Positions 12,249-22,785 of a DNA stretch of 64,000 nt are shown piece after piece. Positions within the stretch are counted from its first letter, which is position 1, and every line of letters starts with the position of its first letter. The DNA lies in NCBI RefSeq assembly GCF_029867415.1, contig NC_081185.1, positions 36,402,766 to 36,466,765 on the forward strand, in the 5' to 3' direction. Origin of the DNA: Vicia villosa. Its lineage: Eukaryota > Streptophyta > Magnoliopsida > Fabales > Fabaceae. The translations under genes and the position numbers were made by a program. The notes under the pieces are model-generated. The model did not search any database and was not told the origin of the DNA. It worked only from the letters and a program-made list of their open reading frames with translations.

Positions 12249-13655
12249 ATGGCTGGTGAGACTCCAACAACTACATCTACATCTGGCTCTGCTGAGCAAC
12301 ACAATGAAAATGGTAACAATGGTTACACTAGACCACCAGTATTCGATGGTGAAAACTTTGAATATTGGAAAGATAAACTTGAAAGTTACTTTCTTGGTTT
12401 AGATGGTGACTTATAGGATCTTCTGGTGGATGGTTACAAACATCCAGTGAAAGCTAGAGGAGTAAAGCTGACAAGACAAGAAATGAGTGATGATCAAAAG
12501 AGAGAATTCAAAAATCATCACAAGTGTAGGACTGTTTTGTTGAATGCTATCTCTCATGCTGAATATGAGAAGATATCTAACAGGGAAATTGCCTATGACA
12601 TATATGAATCATTGAAAATGAATCATGAAGGAAATGCCCAAGTCAAGGAGACCAAAGCTCTTGCCTTGATCCAGAAATATGAAGCCTTCAAGATGGAGGA
12701 TGATGAAAACATTGAGAAAATGCTCTCAAGATTTCAAACGCTAACTTCTGGATTAAGAGTTCTTGATAAGGGATATACTAAAGCTGATCATGTTAAGAAG
12801 ATCATCAGAAGCTTACCCAGAAGATGGGGCCCAATGGTGACTGCATTCAAGATAGCAAAGGATCTGAATGAAGTCTCTTTGGAAGAGCTGATAAGCACTT
12901 TAAGAAGCCATGAAATAGAGCTGGATGTAAATGAACCTCAGAAGAAAGGTAAGTCTATTGCATTAAAATCTAATTATAAAAAATTCACTAACGCTTTTCA
13001 GGCTGAAGAAGAAGATTCTGAAGAATCAGAATCAGAAGAAGAAGATGAACTGTCCATGATCTCCAGAAGGGTAAACCAACTCTGGAAGAGCAAGCATAGG
13101 AAGTTCAAGAATTTCAAAAGTTCTAAGAAGCTTGAAAAAGGAGAATCTTCTGGAAGCAGAAGATATGACAAGAAGAAGGTCACTTGCTTTGAGTGCAATG
13201 AGCCAGGTCACTACGAGAGTGAGTGTCCAAAACTTCAGAAGGAGAAGCCCAAGAAGAAGTTTCATAAGAAGAAAGGTCTTATGGCAACGTGGGATGATTC
13301 AGATTCATCAGAATCAGAATCAGACTCTGAAGGCGAGCAGGCAAACATTGCACTGATGGCCACAGTTGATGATGGATCAGAATATACATCAGAATCAGAT
13401 TCTGAAGAGGTATTTTCTGAACTATCTAGAGAAGAGTTAGTTTCCAGTTTAACAGAACTTCTGGAACTCAAGGCTCATCTTACTATCAAGTACAAAAAGC
13501 TGAAAAAGCTATATTCTGAAACTAAGAAGCTGGAAGTGGAAAATTCTGAACTGAAGGAAAAAGTTTTAAAATTATCCAAAGATATTGGATCTCCTTTTGA
13601 CTCAGAAAAGTCCATTCCTAGTTTGAACCATATTCTGAAAGAAAATATGACTTGA
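12249..13655 (+). pseudogene. gag: Copia E: gag with one in-frame stop
   Basis: Gag forms the particle and binds element RNA. The frame starts at ATG 12249 (MAGETPTTT), contains 'RPPVFDGENFEYWKDKLESY' typical of copia gag N-termini, then a TAG at 12414-12416 where a Trp codon is expected. The rest is open for over 400 codons. The UBN2-like central part (about 12480-12900) is followed by acidic/serine stretches and a CCHC knuckle, CFECNEPGHYESEC (about 13185-13227). It ends with a coiled-coil-like, Leu/Lys/Glu-rich segment. The stop makes full-length Gag unlikely without readthrough. The downstream frame at 13652 overlaps its end in another frame. Confidence 0.9.
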
Positions 13656-14176
13656 GCTTTAGAAAATTCTTATCTAGAAGTATTGGCAGAAGTCATCTTG
13701 CTTCTATGATATATGCTGTTTCTGGAAACAAGAGAGTTGGCATTGGTTATGAGGGTGATACCCCATACAAACTTGAACCTGTAGATGATATGAAAATCAC
13801 ATATAAGCCATTGTATGATCAGTTCAAGAATGGCCACTCCCATGATATTAGGCTCACATCTCATGCCAAAAGCTTTCACATTACATACACTAAGAAGCAT
13901 GTGACACAACCTAGAAAATATCATGTAACTCAGAATAAGGAATATCATACTGTACCTCCTATTGTTTATAATGCTAAACCCAAGTTCAATCAGAACTTGA
14001 GGAAAACTAACAAGAAAGGACCCAAGAAGCTGTGGGTACCTAAGGAGAAGATAATTTCTGTTGCAGATATCCTTGGCAGCAAAGAAGAAAAAGCAAAGCA
14101 TGTCATGGTACCTGGACTCTGGGTGCTCGCGACACATGACGGGAAGAAGGTCTATGTTCCAAGACCTGGTGCTTAA
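13652..14176 (+). pseudogene. Copia E: gag-protease linker with the protease active site lost
   Basis: This frame follows gag with a shift (frames differ between 12249-13655 and 13652-14176). It carries the usual linker ('SGNKRVGIGYEGDTPYKL', 'KGPKKLWVPKEKII'). The aspartic protease motif should follow 'VPGLWVL' at about 14110-14128. There the sequence goes straight to 'ATHDGKKV' (14128-14150): the catalytic DSG triad is missing and the frame changes. A short deletion between two TGCTC-like repeats would explain it. The protease is dead by inspection. Confidence 0.8.
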
Positions 14177-14300
14177 ATCTGCTGGAGAAGTTAAGTTTGG
14201 AGGAGATTAGAAGGACAAGATAATTGGCTCAGGAACCATAAGTACTGGTAACTCTCCTTCTATAACTAATGTTCTTCTGGTAGATGGATTAGCTCATAAC

Positions 14301-15617
14301 ATGTTGTCCATAAGTCAATTAAGTGACAATGGTTATGACATAATCTTCAATCAAAAGTCTTGCAAGGCTGCAAGTCAGAAGGATGGCTCAATCCTATTTA
14401 CAGGCAAGAGAAAGAACAACATTTACAAGATTGATCTTCAAGATCTTAAGAATCAGAAGGTAACTTGTCTTATGTCTGTTAGTGAAGAGCAATGGGTCTG
14501 GCACAGAAGATTAGGCCATGCTAGTTTGAGAAAGATTTCTCAGATTAACAAACTAAATCTGGTCAGAGGACTCCCCAATCTGAAATATAAATCAGATGCT
14601 CTTTGCGAAGCATGTCAGAAGGGAAAGTTTTCCAAACCTGCATTCAAGTCTAAGAATGTTGTTTCTTCCTCTAGGCCGCTAGAACTTCTGCACATTGATC
14701 TGTCTGGCTCAGTCAAAACAGCATATGTCAGAGGGAAGAAATATGGATTAGTCATCGTAGATGATTATAGTCGCTGGACATGGGTAAAGTTCTTAAAACA
14801 CAAGGATGAGTCTCATTCAGTGTTCTTTGAATTCTACACTCAGATTCAATCTAAGAAGGAGTGCAAAATCATAAAGGTCAGAAGTGATCATGGTGGAGAA
14901 TTTGAGAACAGATTCTTTGAGGAGTTCTTCAAAGAAAATGGTATTGCCTATGATTTCTCTTGCCCTAGAACTCCACAGCAAAATGGAGTTGTAGAGCGAA
15001 AGAATAGGACTCTACAAGAAATGGCCAGAACCATGATCAATGAAACCAATATGGCTAAGCATTTCTGGGCAGAAGCAATAAACACTGCATGTTATATTCA
15101 GAATAGAATCTCTATAAGACCTATTCTTAATAAGACTCCTTATGAATTGTGGAAGAACAGAAAGCCCAAAATTTCATATTTTCATCCTTTTGGATGTGTT
15201 TGTTTCATTCTGAATACTAAAGATCATCTTGGTAAGTTTGATTCTAAGGCACAGAAGTGTTTCCTTCTTGGATATTCTGAACGCTCTAAAGGCTACAGAG
15301 TATACAATACTGAAACATTGGTTGTAGAAGAATCAATCAATATCAGATTTGATGATAAGCTTGGTCTTGAAAAGCCAAAGCAGTCTGAGAATTTTGCAGA
15401 TATAGTTATCTCAATTTCAGAAGCTGAAGAACCAAGAAGCAAAGTATCAGAAGAACAAGTTGCTATATCTTTAGAGAATCTCAAAATTTATGAAGAGCTA
15501 ACAGTCAGAAGATCTTCTAGACTCACATCTGCTCACTCAGAAGATGTCATTCTTGGAAAGAAGGGTGATCCTATCAGAACAAGAGCTTTTCTGAAAAATA
15601 GCAACATGTATTCTTGA
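14301..15617 (+). CDS. int: Copia E: integrase (pre-integrase, zinc finger and catalytic core)
   Basis: 438 codons from ATG 14301. The GAG-pre-integrase segment 'MLSISQLSDNGYDIIFN' opens it. The HHCC zinc finger is H68, H73, C102, C105. The catalytic core has D133 (HIDLSG), D196 (RSDHGGEF) and E232 (VVERKNRT), with 35 residues between the last two, the normal DD35E spacing. A C-terminal domain follows to 'RRSSRLTSAHSEDVILGKKG'. In intact SIRE-type copia the frame would continue into RT; here it stops at 15617. The core appears intact, but its normal release needs a protease this element lacks. The real frame begins upstream as part of a polyprotein, so the ATG is only the first Met. Confidence 0.9.
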   Translation: MLSISQLSDNGYDIIFNQKSCKAASQKDGSILFTGKRKNNIYKIDLQDLKNQKVTCLMSVSEEQWVWHRRLGHASLRKISQINKLNLVRGLPNLKYKSDALCEACQKGKFSKPAFKSKNVVSSSRPLELLHIDLSGSVKTAYVRGKKYGLVIVDDYSRWTWVKFLKHKDESHSVFFEFYTQIQSKKECKIIKVRSDHGGEFENRFFEEFFKENGIAYDFSCPRTPQQNGVVERKNRTLQEMARTMINETNMAKHFWAEAINTACYIQNRISIRPILNKTPYELWKNRKPKISYFHPFGCVCFILNTKDHLGKFDSKAQKCFLLGYSERSKGYRVYNTETLVVEESINIRFDDKLGLEKPKQSENFADIVISISEAEEPRSKVSEEQVAISLENLKIYEELTVRRSSRLTSAHSEDVILGKKGDPIRTRAFLKNSNMYS

Positions 15618-16028
15618 TCAGAATGAGAATATGATAAGTTCTAACTCTGTCAGAATCAAAAGTTATAGTAAAACAGCTGTCACCAACTGCTCCAAAAGTT
15701 GAACACGTGTTCACTCTTTTTGGACAGACATGCGTGCAACTGATGAGACGCCGCCCTAGGTAACTGTGCAAATCATTTCAAATTTCACGCTATCCCACCT
15801 AACGTCATTCATCATTAAATGCGTTTGATTTCATTTGATTCTGTAACTGTTCATTCTCATAATTTCATTGCATTTTTTTCAAATCCGCCTCTATATATTC
15901 ATTTCACATCATAACGTTTATTCTTTTACACATTCATATTCTCTCTCTTGTTTATGCACTTCTGCAATCTCTTTGCCCTTTTTGACTACCCTAAAATAAA
16001 GAACCCTAGAAAACTCAGTTGTGCAACT
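15618..16028 (+). promoter_or_regulatory. Copia E: promoter-like spacer before the second ORF
   Basis: This 411-bp AT-rich spacer replaces the RT/RNase H region. It contains a perfect 12-bp palindrome GAACACGTGTTC with a CACGTG G-box core (15701-15712), an ACGTCA bZIP-type core (15802-15807), a TATA box CTATATAT (15891-15898) and a pyrimidine-rich leader, 'tattctctctcttg', before the ATG at 16029. The order and spacing (TATA about 130 bp before ATG) look like a compact plant promoter. Function is inferred, not shown. Confidence 0.5.
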
Positions 16029-18944
16029 ATGGCTGCTTCTTCATCAAACGTTGTTGGCTCCCCATCTCCTTCTCAACAACACCTTCAAGGAAAAGAAGAA
16101 CTATTCTTTCCTCCACTCACATGCACTATTCCTCGAGAAGATTTAGAGGTTATCTGCGAGTTGATGGTTGATATTGATAATCTGGCAGAACATCAGTTTG
16201 ATCTCAGGGAGAATATAGCCTTTCAAGGATGGTCTCCTTTATTTCATGAATTCTGTGGACCAGTCTATCCTGTTTTGGTCAAGGAATTTTGGGTTAATGC
16301 TTTCGTCATTCCTAAGGCAATTGTGTCTTTTGTTCATGGAAGGTTCTTTGCAATCACTGAAGATACTCTGAGAATACTGTTTGATTTGAAAGAGCCTGTT
16401 GGTGCCTTTGAACTCTCTCAAAGAGAAAATTGGGCAGATGTTCTTGCTGAACTATACCCAGATGTGACGAAGACCAAGGATGTTAAGGATTTGAAGAACA
16501 TCTACAAAGTCTGGACAAAGATTCTGCTTGGTTGTTTCTATCACAGGAAAGCAACTCATTCTCCAAACTTCGTCAACAAAGATCAAAAATACATCCTGTA
16601 TTGCATTGGCACTCAGAAGAAGGTTGATGCTCCTTACATCATTTTCAATCATATGTGGAATGCTGTAAGATATTCTAGGGATTCGAACAGAACGAAGAAA
16701 GGAAACATTATTCCTTTTGGAAGAATCATCACCAATCTTCTGGTTCAAACCAAGATGGTTGAAAGACTGGAAAATGCTGGAGTTGTCAAGGATCTTGTTA
16801 CGATCACTGGCAGTGTCTTGAATGCTAACACCTTGAGAAAGATGAATCTTATTCAAGCTGTTGCATATGCTCCTCAACCTATTCCTGGAATCAGAATCAG
16901 AAGAGGACCTGTGCTAGCTGAGTTTGAAGCGTTCTTCTTAAATTAACAACCAGATATTAAAGTTAGGTATCTGAACGCTGTCAAGAAAGGCAGTCAGAAA
17001 GCCTCAACTTCTAAGCCTGCTGCTTTAGAAGATGTTTCAGAAGCAGCTCTAGAAGTTGCTGCTAAGAAAGAAAGAAGGACAAAGCGTAAGTTTGATCGTC
17101 CCTCTGTCAATGAGGAGAAAAATAATCAAGAAGAAGCTGCTACAGTTGTTGATGAGAATGTTGCTGTGAAAGAAGCTGTAGTTGAAGAAAATCAAGAAGC
17201 TTTAGTTGAAAATGAGAATGTAGAACAAGAAGTTGCTGAGAAAAAGAAGAAGACGAGGAAGTCGGAGAAAGAAAAGAATGCAGAGGATGAGAAGGAAGTA
17301 GAAAAGAAGAAGAGGAAGAAAAATAAAAAGAAAAAGAAAGTTGTTTCTCAAGAAGAAGTGATTCAAGAAGCTGTGAATCAGCAAGAAGAAGAAGTGAATA
17401 AGGAAGAACAACAGAAGGAAACTGCCAGAAAGAGAGAAATAGTTCTGGGCAAGGTAAGGTCTGTTTATGAGAAGAAGAAGAAGAAGATAAAAGGTTTTGA
17501 AGCTGATTCTGAAGGGTCTCAGAAGAAGTCCAAAGGTATTCATATTTCTGAGCCTGACTCTATTTCTGTTTTAAATTCAGAATCTGTACCAACAGAAGTT
17601 CCCCAACCTTCTCAACCAGAAAATCAACCACAAACAGCCCTTGTTGAATCCCCTCAACCTACCAAAGTTCTCACCCCTCCTTCTTCACCAATTACCAAAG
17701 TTCTTACTCCTCCTCCTTCACCCATAACCAACCCTGCTTCTGACCATCCCATTGATACACTCGTTCTAGACATTCAACCCCTTCAAATTCTCTATCCTCC
17801 TCACTCAAATATCTCCACTTCTCAACCTCCACCTCATGCAAACTATTCCCCCATTGCTAACCCTGTCACAAACAATTCACCAGAATCAGACTCTAAAAGT
17901 GCTGGTTCTATGGCTCAATTGTTTCGTGAATGCAATTTCACTCCCAAACCCCGTCCTGAACCTGAGCTTGTGGTGTTAGACGCTGAGTCAGAAGAAGTAT
18001 AATCTCATCTCTCTCTTGATAGAGAACCTCAACCCTACTTCTTTATGAACCCAGATTCTGCCGTCACCAGACTCAAATCCTGCCGGGAATTCTCTGTTGG
18101 TGTACGTTTTGAATTATTAAATCTAAAAATGGAGGCAGGTTTAGAGACATTGAAGGCAGCGCATCATGCCAGGATGGATGATGTTGAATTGAGAAATCTC
18201 TGGAGGATCTTCAGAAGAAAGATGGACTCTGAGTTTCTGAAGCTTCAGAAGGCGTGCGTAGCAGAAGCTCCAAGTCATCTTGGATTCCTAAGATCTTATG
18301 AAGAATTCTGGGTCAGTCATCTCAAGGGCAGGCATTGTCTTGTAGAAAAAGAGTTTCTTGATGAGCTTGCAGAAGATGTGTCTAACCAAGCGCCTTGTCT
18401 TGCCATGGTCGTATGTAAGCCTCCTTATTCTGTTCTGACTGGAGACTTTCAGTCTATATTCAACTGGCTAAGGGAGAATCCCTCTGAGAAAGCACCTGAT
18501 ATGGTATATCCAGAAGTTGAATATCCTTCAGAAGTTGCTGCTCCCATTCCTCCAAAGAATCTGACTGAGATTCTTAAGGCTCTGGAGAATGAAGAGTCTG
18601 AGATCCCTACTCCAGAATATTCTGAAGATGCTTCTATGTCAGAAGTTGATGCTGAGAAACAAGTTGATGAGAATCATCCTGCTGAGAAACTTCCTACTAA
18701 GGAAAATCAAGATGAAATTCTCACGATAGATGCTTCTGTTGGGCATGCTATTCCACTGAATGATGGCTGTGAAATTTCTTCTGGTGAATCTTCTGTTTTG
18801 GTGAACGCTGTCAAAGCTCTTCAACATAACCAAGATGCTCTAGCTTCTCGGTTGGATAAGCATGAGGAAACACATGAGGAATTCAGAACCTTCATGAAGA
18901 AGCAGACTGAAAGCACCTCTGAGATTCAAGAACTTCTAAGCTAG
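16029..18944 (+). pseudogene. Copia E: second ORF, plant-transposon-protein-like, two in-frame stops
   Basis: One reading frame runs from ATG 16029 (MAASSSN) to 18944 with only two stops, TAA 16944-16946 and TAA 18000-18002, so it was about 970 codons. The first third is globular ('FCGPVYPVLVKEFWVNA', 'GRFFAITEDTLRILFDL', 'GNIIPFGRIITNLL') and resembles the 'putative plant transposon protein' domain. Then comes a Lys/Glu-rich part with basic clusters (about 17235-17340) that look like nuclear localisation signals, a Pro/Ser/Thr-rich part with repeated 'KVLTPPSSPIT' units (about 17665-17730), and a helical C-terminus ('FRTFMKKQTESTSEIQELLS'). It is not an env, RT or RNase H by any motif I see. 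The role is unknown; a nucleic-acid or host-targeting function is only a guess. Confidence 0.75.
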
Positions 18945-19929
18945 GCTATTCGTAGTCCTTTGGTCTTAGCTGTCTCTTGTTTCTTGCATCTGTTTCCTGC
19001 ATATGTTTTTGTATCTTCTGATATATCTTTTGTTGAATCAATGAAATCTTCTCTTCTCTCATATTGTCTATTTTTCATCTGAATCTTTTATGCTTTTTGA
19101 TGTTATGAAAAAAAAAGGGAGAAAACGTGATAATTGATTTGATTTATTATATCAGTTGCTGGGAGTAAGTCTCGACATTTCTAACAATATTTGCAAGTTC
19201 TATATCTTTGGATTTTTTGCAGGATTGAAGTCATTCTGGAAAAGCTCAACATGAGAAGCAAAGACATGGGGAAAAGCAATTCTGTAAAGAAACATGCTCA
19301 TGGAAATTGAAGCAAGCTTTGTGCTGTGAAGCTTCAAGATCAGAAACAAGAAGGAAGAATGTTTTGATATTCTCGTGGCAGAATATGATCCAACACATTC
19401 TTATTCCTTATATGTTCTGATATATACTTCTTTTAAGAACTTACCAGAGTTGTTGCTCTGATACATGTTTCTTCTTAAAAGAATGATTCTGACTCATTCA
19501 TGCTCTGACTTTTGTCGTATAGTTTATTCTGAAACATTTCAGGATGTAAAGATGCTCTGATGATGCTCTGGAACATTCAAGAGTGTTCTGATACAATCAA
19601 AGCATGCAATGATTCAAGAAAAAAATTCAAAGCTCTGAAGCTGTCCTATGGAAGCAAGAAGCAGAAGCTCTGAATGTTCTGAAGTTTAAGCAAATGTGAA
19701 CGTCTCAACTGAAATGGAAAATACTTAGGGAAGTCTTTTATTTTTTTAAATTCATCCAGTATTTATTTCAGGGGGAGATTGTTAATCTCAGGGCGAGATT
19801 GTTGATCTCAGGGGGAGACATATTCACACACTATGTTTTGTGCTTATGGTATAACTGTGTAATTGTCTTTGGTCATCTGTGATTCTGATTGCAAATTCAT
19901 ATCAATTATATATGTTTTTGTCATCATCA
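18945..19929 (+). other. Copia E: 3' untranslated region
   Basis: Non-coding DNA rich in 'ctgaa/tctgat' words, typical of this copia class. A possible intron-like acceptor 'ttttttgcag' lies near 19213-19222. At 19769-19820 a 20-bp unit ('agggggagattgttaatct' type) is repeated, two and a half copies, copying the polypurine tract plus LTR start. Confidence 0.7.
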
Positions 19930-19942
19930 AAAAGGGGGAGAT
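19930..19942 (+). other. Copia E: polypurine tract
   Basis: AAAAAGGGGGAGAT directly before the 3' LTR TGTTAGAACA. Confidence 0.9.
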
Positions 19943-20705
19943 TGTTAGAACAAGAATTGTTCTGATCAATATTCTTAGTTTTGATGATAACAATGTATAT
20001 GAATTTTGCTTAAGACAATGTGGTACTCTAATCCTGTGCAATTTCCATTTCAGGAAATATATGAAGAGTATGCACAAAATCAGCGCAAGAAGCACTGACT
20101 TAGAAGGTTCAGCATGCAACATCAGAACATGCTCTCGCAAGACATCAGAAGATGGTCAAGCAGAATCAGAACATGGTCTATTAAAGCATCAGAAGAACTT
20201 GAGATCAGAAGCAGAAGTACCGAAGTTCTCATGGTATCACGCTTGAAGCACTTCAAAGTCAGAAGACAAGAAGATGCTTTGCACCAAGCTGTTTGAATCT
20301 GATATATTCAAACGTTGTATCTACAAAGATTTGATCAGAAGCAAGTACAAGATGGCAGGCTACGCTGACTGACAAAAGGAACGGTAGAAGTTATTAATGG
20401 CAAAGTCAGTTAAAGCAGGAAAAGCAAGGCTCGAGGTAGTTGACAAAAGAGTGAAACATTAAAGGCAATGCTGTACGGACCATGCAATGCATTAAATGCT
20501 CCCAACGGTCATCTTCTCATAACGCCTATAAATAGAAGTTCTGATGAGAAGCTGAATACAACACTCTACGCAAACATACAGAAACGTTGTCTAAGTGAAA
20601 AGCTCTCAAAACTTCATCTTCAACCTCACTTCATTACTGTTGTAATATCTTAGTGAGATTTAGCTTAAACTTAAGAGAAATATCACAGTTGTGATTATAG
20701 CTTAT
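19943..20705 (+). repeat. Copia E: 3' LTR, first part
   Basis: Matches 11094-11855 of the 5' LTR. It is broken at 20705 by the Athila-like element F and continues at 25628. Confidence 0.95.
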
Positions 20706-21789
20706 TGATCCGCTGTCGCGCGCGGATCAAAACGAGTTATTTTGAATAAAATCGTAGATAGCGACAAGTGACTCGAATATCGTCTCAAGGATTCTTATTC
20801 TTATTAACTAATTACTGAAACGATTAATGGGGGTTTTGGTTGGTTTAGAATCGAATCGACAAAAGTCAAAATAAGTGATTATTGAAATAAGCTGTTATGA
20901 AATAAGTGATTTTCAGATTAATCTACCGGTTCTACTTCCAACTTATCATTGGTTATTTCAATTTCAATTCCCCTAAGCGGTACCAATTCCTATTCGATTG
21001 TAATACTGAGGAAACAAGCGTCGACAGTATTACAGGAATTATGATCCTAATCACCGAATTAAGCAAACGGTTCACCGAATTAAGCAAACGGTTATCAATA
21101 GCGCGAAGAAACGAAGAAGCTAAGTTTAAACGCGATTAAAGTAAGGAACATTCATCAATCGAATTAAATCCAATACATTCTATAACAACGAATTAAGCAA
21201 ACGAAATCATAGAACAAATTGGAAAGGAACTAAATTAAATTGAAAGTAATAATAACCTCAAAGTTTTGTGGAATTCGAATTCGGTAGATTGCCCCTTTGG
21301 ATTAGTTCTCCATTGCAAAATCGTACAAAAACTCAAAATTATTTCGTGAATGGTGATGAAGATGCTACAGTACCGAGGCTGCTACCCTAAGGGGAAATAG
21401 CACAACCCGTTTTACAATCCAATTGGGTCAAACATACGACCCAGACCCAAAACTAATTGACCCGAAACTTGACTAAAACTAGTGCTGCAACTTCAACGAA
21501 TTTTCTGGCCTTTCTACAGTCCGATTCTGACTTCGACTACAAAATAAGAATTGTAGCTCTTTCTCTTAGCTTTCCGGCGATTATTAGAACGCCTCAATCG
21601 GATTCCCGGAACTCCAGTTATGACCGTTTTAGTGCAGACTGTTAATGCTGAAAATAAAGTGCGAAAATGAAATTAAACCAAAAATAAACTAAATTAGAAA
21701 AACATTACAAAATATAAAAATAAGCAAAGCAAACCAAAGAAATGCCTAAGTACAAACATAAAAGAACGTGCATCAAAATGCACTGATCA
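20706..21789 (-). repeat. Element F: 3' LTR
   Basis: Both ends of the LTR are hairpin-like. On the plus strand it opens TGATCCGC...GCGGATCA (20706-20729), and near the other end GTGCA...TGCAC sits just inside TGATCA. A 21-bp direct duplication ('caccgaattaagcaaacgg' unit) lies at about 21053-21093 and is present in both LTRs. Short frames here are not genes. Confidence 0.95.
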
Positions 21790-22785
21790 AATTCCCCCAC
21801 ACTTGAACTTTTGCTCTCCGAGCAAAATAAAATCAAAACAAAGAAAGAAAGCACAGATACATCAACAGTTACTCATCCTAGGCTACAAATCTTCTTCGGG
21901 TAAGTTTGCATCGACAGGTACAAATCTTGCACACTAAGGACACCATAAGAACACTAACCACATATATGCATACATAAGCCTCCTAAATACACAAACCAAT
22001 TCAAATCATAATATTATACAATAGCCTAACTTACTCATCCTTTTTGCTCTTTTTCATTCAGGCGCAATCACATTAAGCTCGTTATCTCCACACACTTATA
22101 GCAAGACGGCCGGTTAGTGACTCTGATCCTTTTGCACGGGGTTCCGGTACTTGTGTGGTATAACCCTTTGCTTACTCAGATGTAGTTGCGGGGGATCGGA
22201 CCGTAATCCTCCCTACCAAGTTCAGCACCAGAAACCGCTGAACCAACTAACAAAGAGTTTTGAAATCTTTTTTTTTTTGAAGGTTCCACAACCATTGGGT
22301 TAAGTGACCGGGTGAGGGTCACCAAACTTAGAAGGCGCATTACCTTTTTCTTTTTTTTTTCTTTTTTTTTCTTTTTGGAACATTCACTTATATTCATCGG
22401 CTTCCCTGCGTAAAGTGTGTGAGAGATGGTGCCGACTGCTGAAATAAACTACTCAAGAGCTGTCAGAGAATGAGAATTTAAGGCTAAAACATAATAAAAA
22501 ATTCAAATCAATTTGCATATGCAGGAGATTTATGGTGTTTAAAATGATACTGATCTTGTGAATTTTTCCCAAGTCTCCGCAAACTCGACTCAAATAAGTC
22601 TATAGCCTAAAATTTTCAAAACGATGCGTTTTTTTATATTTTTTTAAACTGAAAAATAAAACAAGAAAACAAAAACAAAGAAAACGCACGATTCCCTCCC
22701 TTACACTAAAACAAGCATTGTCCTCAATGAAAGGACATAATTATTAAAGTAAGAGGGAGAGAAAGGAAAGAACACACCCGAGTAT
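21790..22785 (-). other. Element F: polypurine tract and 3' untranslated region
   Basis: The PPT (minus strand TGTGGGGGAATT) is at 21790-21800. The rest is non-coding. Poly-pyrimidine runs at 22268-22277 and 22342-22376 give a low-complexity frame that is not a gene. Confidence 0.8.

Noticed and set aside
17202..17543. 113-codon Leu/Phe-rich minus-strand ORF, membrane-like
   Set aside because: It is the antisense of the Lys/Glu-rich part of the second ORF in E.
16029..18944. Envelope-like gene as in some SIRE elements
   Set aside because: No signal peptide, transmembrane segment or cleavage-site pattern is visible; the N-terminal part looks like the plant transposon protein domain.
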